Positions 18,451 to 27,500 of a DNA stretch of 64,000 nt are shown one piece after another. Each line of letters starts with the position of its first letter. Position 1 is the first letter of the stretch. The position numbers and the translations under genes are program-made. This stretch comes from UBA1715 sp045615765. Its GTDB lineage: Bacteria > Bacteroidota > Bacteroidia > Bacteroidales > UBA1715. The notes under the pieces were generated by a model. The model was not told the origin of the DNA and did no database searches. It was given only the letters and a program-made list of their open reading frames with translations. The stretch spans positions 49,534 to 113,533 of the forward strand of contig JAZLFM010000028.1 in the NCBI GenBank assembly GCA_045615765.1, written 5' to 3'.

Positions 18451-20490
18451 CTATAACATGCTGATGCTTCGTTTTACAAATGATTCCAAAGCTTCACCTT
18501 TTAGCATATTATTTGAAATCAAAGCTAAGTCTATCAATTGTTTAACCTTTTGATTATCCTTTCCATAAGCAGTCAACGCATCCTGTTTTTTACGTTCTAA
18601 CTCTAAAATCTGTTTAGATACAGTATCAAGTTTTTCTTTATCTGCTGCAGGAATTTCTTCTTCTTTTTTATCCTTTTTAGCTTCTTCCAATTGTGATTTT
18701 TCTGCTTTTAATGGAGCTATTTCAGAATCAACTTTATTTAAAGAATCGCCGATGCTATTTTTCTTTTCATCATTGATTTTTACAATCAAAGGATGATTTG
18801 AATTTATAATCAAATTATAACTATCTGGAATTTGATTGTAGAAACTCATGCCAGGATTCATTTGAGCCATATCTTTCATTCTACGCATATATTCCGACTG
18901 AGTAACAATTATCGGTGCTTCTTCGGCAGAAAGATTTTCGAATTGAATCATAAATTCTGTTGCTACTTGAGATTTAAAGATTTCTTTCAAATCATCTTTT
19001 TCCGACTGATTCAAAGCTGATTCTTGCAAGTCTTCTTTTTTAACAAGGTTCTCAATGATATCTGCATCAACACGGCTGAATGATACTTTTTCGAATTTTT
19101 GTTCTAATTGACTTATTAAATGCGAATCCAAATGACCATCCATTAACAAGACATCATATCCTTTGTTTTTAGCTTTTTGAATATAGCTATATTGAGTTTC
19201 AGGATCATTAGCATACAAATAAATTAATGTACCATTCTTATCTGTTTGATTGTCCTTTATCAACGTCTTGTATTCTTCAAACGTGAAATATTTCCCATCC
19301 ACATTTTTGAACAAAGAAAAGTCTTTTGCTCTTTCATAGAATTTTTCCTCACTTAACATTCCATAGGTGATGAACAACTTCAAATCATCCCATTTCTTTT
19401 CAAATTCTGCACGATCTGCTTTAAAGATTTCTTGTAAACGATCTGATACTTTCTTTGTAATATGACTTGATATCTTCTTTACATTTTGATCGCTTTGCAA
19501 ATAACTACGAGACACATTCAATGGAATGTCTGGAGAATCCAAAACACCATGCAATAAAGTCAAAAAATCAGGAACTATTCCTTCTACTGAATCAGTTACA
19601 AATACCTGATTACAATACAACTGGATTTTATTTTTTTGAACTTCAAAGTTATTTCTGATTTTTGGGAAATATAGAATACCTGTCAAATTAAATGGATAAT
19701 CTACATTTAAATGAATGTTAAACAATGGATCTTCAGCCATTGGATACAATTCCTTATAGAAATTTTGATAGTCCTCATCTTTCAAATCAGTAGGTTTTAA
19801 CGTCCATGCTGGTTTTGTATTATTGATGATATTGTCTTCGTCGGTATCTACATATTTACCGTCTTTCCACTCTTGTTTTTTACCAAAAACAATTGATACC
19901 GGTAAGAACTTGCAGTATTTCTTCAAAAGTTCTTCTATTTTTTCTTTTTTAAGATACTCTTCTGAATCTGCATCGACATGAAGCACGATATCCGTTCCAA
20001 CTTCTGCTTTTTCGATTTCCTCAAGAGAATAATTTGGACTACCATCGCAAGACCATTTTACAGCCTTTGCTCCTTCTTGGTACGATTTCGTAATGATATC
20101 AACTGTACTTGCTACCATAAAAGCAGAATAGAAACCGAGACCAAAATGTCCGATAATAGCTTCTGCTTTATCTTTATATTTATCAAGAAACTCTTCCGCA
20201 CCAGAGAAAGCAATCTGATTAATATATTTATCAATCTCATCTGCTGTCATACCAATACCATTATCAGAAATGGTAATTGTTTTAGCCTGTTCATCTATAG
20301 CAACTGTAACTTTTGCAGATGTTACATCTTGCTCATATTTTCCAAGTTTTGCAAGAGTTTTTAGTTTTTGCGTAGCATCTACAGCATTTGATACTAATTC
20401 ACGCAAGAAAATTTCTTGGTCTGAATAAAGGAATTTCTTTATGACCGGGAAAATGTTTTCGGTCGTTACACCAATTTTACCTGATTGCAT
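18451..20490 (-). CDS. htpG: chaperone HtpG (Hsp90)
   Basis: 679 residues; Bacteroidota HtpG proteins are usually about this length. The N-terminal GHKL ATPase domain contains ELVSNAVDAT, the ATP-lid motif DNGIGMT and GHFGLGFYSAFMV. The middle domain carries the catalytic-loop Arg region NVSRSYLQSD. The C-terminal dimerisation region includes an extra Lys/Glu-rich insertion (about 590-640, AEKSQLEEAKKDKKEEE) common in this phylum. Hsp90 helps late folding and recovery of proteins under stress. The upstream region holds a 30-base palindrome and repeated TGACA-type elements that may control stress induction (listed separately). Confidence 0.97.
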   Translation of the reverse strand: MQSGKIGVTTENIFPVIKKFLYSDQEIFLRELVSNAVDATQKLKTLAKLGKYEQDVTSAKVTVAIDEQAKTITISDNGIGMTADEIDKYINQIAFSGAEEFLDKYKDKAEAIIGHFGLGFYSAFMVASTVDIITKSYQEGAKAVKWSCDGSPNYSLEEIEKAEVGTDIVLHVDADSEEYLKKEKIEELLKKYCKFLPVSIVFGKKQEWKDGKYVDTDEDNIINNTKPAWTLKPTDLKDEDYQNFYKELYPMAEDPLFNIHLNVDYPFNLTGILYFPKIRNNFEVQKNKIQLYCNQVFVTDSVEGIVPDFLTLLHGVLDSPDIPLNVSRSYLQSDQNVKKISSHITKKVSDRLQEIFKADRAEFEKKWDDLKLFITYGMLSEEKFYERAKDFSLFKNVDGKYFTFEEYKTLIKDNQTDKNGTLIYLYANDPETQYSYIQKAKNKGYDVLLMDGHLDSHLISQLEQKFEKVSFSRVDADIIENLVKKEDLQESALNQSEKDDLKEIFKSQVATEFMIQFENLSAEEAPIIVTQSEYMRRMKDMAQMNPGMSFYNQIPDSYNLIINSNHPLIVKINDEKKNSIGDSLNKVDSEIAPLKAEKSQLEEAKKDKKEEEIPAADKEKLDTVSKQILELERKKQDALTAYGKDNQKVKQLIDLALISNNMLKGEALESFVKRSISML

Positions 20491-20504
20491 CTTTATATAA
20501 ATTA

Positions 20505-20534
20505 AAAAGGTTACACAAATTTGTGTAACCTTTT
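20505..20534 (-). terminator. perfect 30-base palindrome between genes, probable terminator
   Basis: AAAAGGTTACACAAA is followed directly by its exact reverse complement. On the minus strand it ends in TTTTTAATTT, 66 bases after the stop of the gene at 20600, so a terminator is the simplest reading. It also lies 15 bases before the htpG ATG, so it must be in the htpG leader if htpG is transcribed from the elements at 20560-20600. In that case it could act as an operator or a leader hairpin. Confidence 0.6.
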
Positions 20535-20538
20535 GTCA

Positions 20539-20596
20539 ATTTATATGCCAATAAGAAAATTTGACATTCTGTCACGACATTACTGTCAGTTGGCAG
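20539..20596 (-). promoter_or_regulatory. putative stress-control region of htpG
   Basis: On the minus strand there are two near-copies of a short element, TGACAGTAATGTC and TGACAGAATGTCA, each an imperfect inverted repeat of TGACA/TGTCA, preceded by TGCCA. A weak -7-like TAAATTG follows (20545-20539) but no TTTG -33 box, so the repeated element occupies the place where a -33 box would be. This suggests activator-dependent transcription of htpG. Confidence 0.4.
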
Positions 20597-20599
20597 AAT

Positions 20600-21310
20600 T
20601 TATTCGTGAGGAATAGGCACAATACCAAATATACCTGAAGGTAGTGGACTATCATCCATCAAACCTGTTATAAAATCTACAGAAAACAATAGAACAAAGA
20701 ATACAACAAAAATTATGATTGCCATCTTTATAAATTGTTTTGACTCCACTTGTTTACGGATACGATCTTGTTCACGAATTGCCCAAGTGATGTTTGTGAT
20801 AATTTTACCAAACATCTCCTCGTTCTTCATTATAACAAAATCAAAACTTCCCGAAGAAACAGAAGAGTTCGAAGTTATGAGCATTGCATCCAATGTAGGA
20901 TCAGCTTCCTTAATTTTATTTACACATTCTATTTCTTGCATAACTTCTTCCTGAGGAGCACCATCTGGCACAACATAGAATAAAACAATAATAGAATTAT
21001 TAGGGAACTTCGATTTACCAATATATTCCTTAACGGCATTTACAGAAGCAAATGCTTTCGTTTTTTTGAAATTTTTTGATTTCTTAAGTTGTTCTTGAAG
21101 CGACGTACAATCTGCTTCAGTTCCTACAACATAGATAAAAACTTCACTAGGAGTAGTTTTAATACCCTTATTTCCTGGCTCCACAGCAGCAGTTCCAGTC
21201 TTACGGATTTGTTGAGAAATCAAATATTTTTTATTCTCTTCTGCCACGCACTCCGCTTTAAGCTTTTTTAGCTCATAGCTACGATTTTTTGTTGAACTCT
21301 GCTTTGCCAT
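20600..21310 (-). CDS. receiver-like cytoplasmic domain with C-terminal membrane anchor, function unknown
   Basis: 236 residues. The N-terminus (1-55) is Lys-rich. Residues ~57-185 show the alternating strand/helix pattern of a response-regulator receiver: VFIYVVG, then IIVLFYVVPDG where the phospho-acceptor strand should be, LDAMLITSN, and VIMKNEEMFGKI, which resembles the conserved Lys strand. The phosphorylatable Asp is not evident, so it would be a pseudo-receiver. A hydrophobic segment (about 196-215, IIIFVVFFVLLFSVDF) makes it a tail-anchored inner-membrane protein. No output domain is present. It lies between htpG and the giant surface-protein gene and has its own promoter with a long (~145-base) A-rich leader. 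The receiver assignment is inference. Confidence 0.6.
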   Translation of the reverse strand: MAKQSSTKNRSYELKKLKAECVAEENKKYLISQQIRKTGTAAVEPGNKGIKTTPSEVFIYVVGTEADCTSLQEQLKKSKNFKKTKAFASVNAVKEYIGKSKFPNNSIIVLFYVVPDGAPQEEVMQEIECVNKIKEADPTLDAMLITSNSSVSSGSFDFVIMKNEEMFGKIITNITWAIREQDRIRKQVESKQFIKMAIIIFVVFFVLLFSVDFITGLMDDSPLPSGIFGIVPIPHE

Positions 21311-21461
21311 ATCTACACACTAATTTTTTGCACAATAAAGATAATTATTTTTTTCATTTAACATTTGAGAGAAAAGAAAAAAACTCATTTTTTCGGTAAA
21401 AAAAAGATTTTTTTACCTTTTTTAGTTATTAAAACACATTTAGTTACGTTTTATTGAGCGT

Positions 21462-21491
21462 CAAAGATAGAATTACATTACCATAAACAAT
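21462..21491 (-). promoter_or_regulatory. promoter of the receiver-like protein gene
   Basis: On the minus strand ATTG (21491-21488), an 18-base spacer and TATCTTTG (21469-21462). The implied 5' leader is about 145 bases, A-rich, without clear structure. Confidence 0.6.
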
Positions 21492-21525
21492 TCAGAAAGA
21501 TTTTGAACATTGCTAATATATAAAC

Positions 21526-21556
21526 AAAAAAGGCGATGATTTTTCATCGCCTTTTT
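21526..21556 (-). terminator. terminator of the giant surface-protein gene
   Basis: A 13-bp perfect stem (AAAAAGGCGATGA and its complement) with a 4-5 base loop and a T run on the minus strand. It lies 21 bases after the stop at 21577. Confidence 0.92.
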
Positions 21557-21576
21557 GTTATAGAGATTACAATTTC

Positions 21577-24500
21577 TTATCGCATAATTGTAACATCACC
21601 TTTTACATTCAAGATTCTATGTTTTCCTGTTTCTGGATCAACATCTTCACAAGTTGCTTTACAATGGTAAACATAAACATCTTGTTTACTTACAGAGCCT
21701 TTATAGACGCCATCCCATTCTCCATACAAATCTTCTGTTGACCACAATAAAGTGCCCCATCTATTGTAAACACGCAATTCATAACCAGACTCAAGTACAC
21801 CAGTCTTAAATACTGGATAGAATGTGTTATTTTCAGACAAATCTGGAGTGAAAGCATTCGGGAATGTCAAACCACAATTTGGATTAGCAACAACCTTTAA
21901 CGGTTTTGTTACTTCATTTTTACATCCCCATGTATTTTCTACAACAAGTAATGTTACTTCGAAATCGCCAACTTCATCATATTCATAAACAGCATCACGA
22001 GAGTTTTCTGTAAACACACCGTCACCAATGAAATCCCAGAAATAATCATATCCTTGTTTATGAGGAGTCAAGTTAGTAAATGTAACATCTTTATCTACAA
22101 AAATGCTATCTGTATGACGAACAACACCTTCTTCAACAAAGAACACATCTTCACTTGCAACATAAGTGAAATCTGCTTCAGGAGTTGGATGGATATATAC
22201 GGTCAAATCTTGTTGAACTATACATGAACCATACATTGCTCGTAATATTACAGTGTCTTTACCTTCTTTATTCCACAATGCAGTTGCTACACTTGAATTG
22301 TCAGAGATATCAACTAGTTCACCATGTTTATCTGCTATAGACCATCCATATTGCATATTTGTCATAGTTGGAATGTTGTTTATTGCTTCATAAGCAGCAT
22401 TTTCGCCCACACAAACATGAATTTGACCATTAATAGCAATGTCTGGCATAGGAGTAATATGAGCAATATGTGTAATACCTTCAATTACACGATCCTTACC
22501 ATCTGGAGGATAAATACTTACTGTTACAGTTGTATTTTCGGAACGCTCCCATAGAACAGTAATCGAAGATTCATCACCACTTTTACTTTCAATCTTACCT
22601 CCTTCTACATTCCAAATATATTTTGTACCTACAGGATAAGTTTGATTCAAACGATAAGTTGAAGTACTGTAAATACAAACATCCGGACCAACAATTACAG
22701 GTAATTTTTGTTCTACAACATCTATTGATTTTGCAACTTCTACTGAGCAACCATATTGATTTGTTGCCTTATAAGTTAATTGCAATGGCTTAATTTCTTG
22801 AGTAATACCCGAAATCGTTGTTATTTGAGCATTAACATCCTTAAATTGTACACTAGGATTTGCCGACCAGAATGATGTATATGTATCCATAGCAGGAGAT
22901 GGTTGACCATCTACCGACAAGATATCATTTGTATAGTATTTTCCACTATAATCTGGCGAAACCTTAATCTCTGCTGTAGGATTTTCGTGCATTATAACCA
23001 TAAACGAAACATCCGTTTTGAATCCGGCAGGGTTTGATACCACTAATGTATACACAGTAGAATATTTTGAAGGTGTAACTTTTAAATTGATATCATTACC
23101 TAGATTGTTACCTTCATCATCTGACCAAGCATAATTTAATGTTTCTAAGTTATTACCAGAAATAAATTGTGGTATTAAGTAAGCATATTCTCCTTCACAC
23201 ATTTCCAAACCTGTATCTGACAAAGAAACTTTATTGGAATCCAACAATTCATCTTTTGGAGCGTCATGATTCTTCCATTCTGTAAAGTGCGTGATCTTAG
23301 GAACAATCATTTCGGTTTGCAAACGAATTGAAGCCGAACCAATACAACCATACGCATCGGTAATTGTATATTCAAAATCAGTTGTTTGAACAATAGGTGT
23401 AGTTACAATTCTATCACTTCCTGCACCCGACTTGATATTTGCAGCTTCTTTCCATACATGAGTGAATGGATATGTTGTGTAGTTTACAATCTTAGTTTCT
23501 AGAGAAACTTCTTCCGTATAGTCAACTTTCTTCACTGGAGCACCAACAATCTCGACTATAGGATTTGGTTGAACTGTCACTGTAAATTCTTTTGTGTCAC
23601 TACAGTTTTGGTCACCTGCAATTACTGTTACATTATAAGTACCAGGAGTTGAGTATGTGAAAGTTGTTTTCTTTTCATTTTTAGGTGAAACAGAACCCAA
23701 CCAAGTATATGAAGAAGGATTTCCTGTTGCAATTTCAGCTTGAATATCAATTCCTACTCCAGAACAAGCATTCTTATCTTCTATGTCAACTAATTTCACT
23801 GCAGGGAATACAGTAATTTTTGTACTATCCAAACGAGGACAATTGTACTCATCTGCTATAGTATAATATAATGTAAACTCACCTTCGTTTTCGCTACGGA
23901 ATGTTGACATCAAACGATTAATCTTAGTTGAGTCAACGATTCTATTTTTGTCACCACCAACCCAATGCATTGTAAAGAATCCTGCAATATTATTTGGATT
24001 CATTACCAATTCTAAATTCTCACTAGCACATACACTATATGCTTTCTCAAGAGCAAGTGTTGCTTCTGGTTTAATTGTCACAATAGTTTCAGCATCACTC
24101 TTACAAGAGTTATCATCAATTACAGAAACTTGTAACATATAAGTTCCTTGTTCTGTCATTGTGAACGTAGCCTTATTTGCCGACGATGACATATTTTGAA
24201 TACCAGACCATAGGTATGAATACGGAGCTTTACCATTTGTTGCTGTTGCAATTGCAGTTGCTTCCACATTAACACATTCTGTTACTGGATCCAATTGTAA
24301 TTCTGGTAACGCGTCAACTGAAACTGCAACTTCTACAGAATCAGAGCAACCAATTCCATCAGTAACAATCAACTTAATTTTTTGTTCACCTACTATAGAA
24401 GAATTACTAAATTGATATGTTTCAGTTTTGATTACAATAGGATTTCCATCCATCCATTGATATGAATAAGGTTCACTACCACCTGATACAGCAGGAATTA

Positions 24501-27500
24501 AACTTGTTAAATCTCCTTTACATACATGAGGATTCAAACCACCACGCAAAGAAATTGATGGTAGCGGATTTACTATCACAGTATGAATGGTATCAGCAGG
24601 TACAAAGTCACGTGGGCCAACGCTATTCAATACAACTTTATATGTTGTTTGAGATGCAGGAGACACATCTATTGTTTTTGTTGTACCTATGACTGTTGTT
24701 GGATTTGTCATATCATACCACTCATATTTATATGTACCACCTTTGTTACCACCTGAAGGAATAGCTTCCAATGTAACTGTATTTCCAAAACAGAATGGAA
24801 CAGGTCTTTGTTCTATCAATACAGACAATGGTTGACCTACAATTGTAATTGTAACATCATCAGAACCTGTACAACCTTTTGAATCAGTAACATCTAAAGT
24901 AAACTTAGTTGTTTGACGCAATTTTGCAGTTGGATTTTGCAAAGTTTCAGATGTTGTAAGCGAGTCTTTTGGAGACCACAAATATGTATATTTTGGATGA
25001 CCGCCTGTTGCTGTTCCTTCCAAAGTAAATGGTTCATACCAATCTTCTTCACGATCTAAACCAGCATCAACGGTTGGATTTTCAAGACCTGAAATTGAGA
25101 TATTGTCTAATCCAACACAACCATTTGCATCTTTTACTTGAACACCAATATTGTAAACATCTGTTCCTTTTTGTGTATAAATTGGATTTTCAACATTGAC
25201 ACTACTCAATTGTGTTACATCCAAGAACCATGTTAAGCTATAATCTTCAGTTCCAACATAATTCAACAATGGTTTTAATTCTATTTCAGAACCATCACAT
25301 AATTCTAAATCATCACCCAAAGAAACTTGTGGAATCTTATGAGCCAACACTGATGTTGTTGCTTCGGAACTACAATGTGTCATTTTATCTGTTACCGTTA
25401 ATGTAACAGGATATGTGATTTCTGCTGCACCTGTAACATTTGCAGGAATTACAGCTTTAACAGAACTTGCATTGTCTGTCAACCATTCTAATCCTCCCGA
25501 CCATGCATAATCAACATTTGCAGACGAAGCATTTGCAATCATTGTTATCGTATCAGAAGAACATGTTTCAATATCCTTTGTTGCAATTTCTGCTAATGGA
25601 TTAGGATTAACAACAACGGTTGTAGTGGCAGTTGCAACACAACCTGTATTTGAAGTAACCTTCAAATCTACAGTTTTTGTACCTGCTTCTGAGATGTCTA
25701 ACAATGGATTAGATTCTTTTGATATCACATCACCTGACCAAGCATAAGTAAATGTAGCAGAAGCAATACCTTCAACCTTTGCATTTGCCGACAACATCAC
25801 TCCTTGATTTGAAGCACACTGTGGAGCAACTGGATCAATAGATATCGTTGGATTTGGATAGTTTTGAACGATTACTTCATCAGAAATTGCCGAACAACCC
25901 TTTGCATCCGTAAACTTATATTTAAATGAAAGCGCTCCAGCAATATAAGATTGTAATACTGGATTTGGAATAGATGCACTTGATAATGACGAAGCATATG
26001 TTGAGATCCATTCGTGAGTAACTGCACCACTTGTACTACCAGTAGTTACAGTTCCTAAAAGTTGAACTTCATCATCAACACATGAAATATCCTTATCTGC
26101 AGTAGCTGTCACTTTTGGTTGTTCATTCACTATCACAGAAACGTCTTTCTTTACAACACAAGAATTTGCATCCGTTACTTTATATTGTAAATAATATTGT
26201 CCAACATTGTCACTTGTATTTACTGTAGCGTTTGCAATATTTGTAGCAGACGTTAAAATTTGTGTATCATTACTCCACTCATATGTATAAGGAGTGGTTC
26301 CATTTGTTACAACTGGTTTTAACTGTAAATCTGCATACTGACAAACTTCAGCATCATCAACTGCGACAACAGGATTTGGATAAACAACTTGTTTTGCCGT
26401 AACTGTTTTCACATCACCTTCAGTCTTATCTGTAACAGTTACTGTCACATCTACAGTATTTTGAATATTACTAATTGATATTGTAGAATCATTAACTAAA
26501 GTATAAGCTGTTGCAGGAGACAAAGACCATTCGTATGTAAAAGGACCTGTACCACCTGTGCGCAAAGCTTCAATTTCTACATCTGTACCTGCACAAACTG
26601 GTGTCAAATTCAACTCAACATCTACAGGAGCATATACATCAACTAAAACTTTAGCTGTTGCTGTACAACCTGTTTTTGTGTTTTCTACATCTATAGTATA
26701 ATATGTAGGTTTCATCAATGCTACAGTAGTTGGATTTGCAGAAGTTGGGTTACTCAATAAAGAAGCATCACTCCAAGTAGCTTTATAGTCTGATGAAGCA
26801 GGACTAATTGTTGTTGTTATTTGTGCAGTTTGTCCTTGTTGAATCTTCTTTGGCTCGCTTACCGCTGAAACTGTTACTTGCGGATTTACAACAATAGTTG
26901 CTTTTTCTGAATTTGCACAACCTTTATTTTCAATAGTATAAGTAATTTCATGTGATCCTACACCTGCAGTTGCTGGATCAAATTGATTACCTGTCACTCC
27001 ATCACCAACATAAGTACCTCCCGCTGGAGTAGCAGCTAACGAAGTAACATCTGCATCTGCACAAATTTGGAAGCCTTCAAATACTATATCATCAACAGGT
27101 GTTACATTAATAGTTAATGTAGCAAATGATGGACAAGTTACTTTATTGTAAACCTTCGCATAATATTTTGTACCATCTGTTACTGCAATATTTGCCAATG
27201 TTCCAACCAATTTAGTATAATTTGCATCTGAATACCATTCAAATGTTGCAGTATTGTCTTTTGTGATATTTTCTTGAACTTGCGATAAGTCTATCAAACC
27301 TCTATCGCCGCCTAATTCTGGAATTTCACAAACAGTTACTTCTGCATCTTGAACTTCAGGAATAGCATATACTTGCAATGTCAATTTTCCTGGGATTTCC
27401 GCACATTCGTCATCTACATATACATAGAATGTAGTTGTACCTGCTTCAACATCAACGAACTCTGGATTTTCAATCAACTTAGTTCTTTGTGAATCCCAAT

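Noticed and set aside
20505..20600. CIRCE (HrcA) operator upstream of htpG
   Set aside because: The palindrome and TGACA elements do not match TTAGCACTC-N9-GAGTGCTAA.
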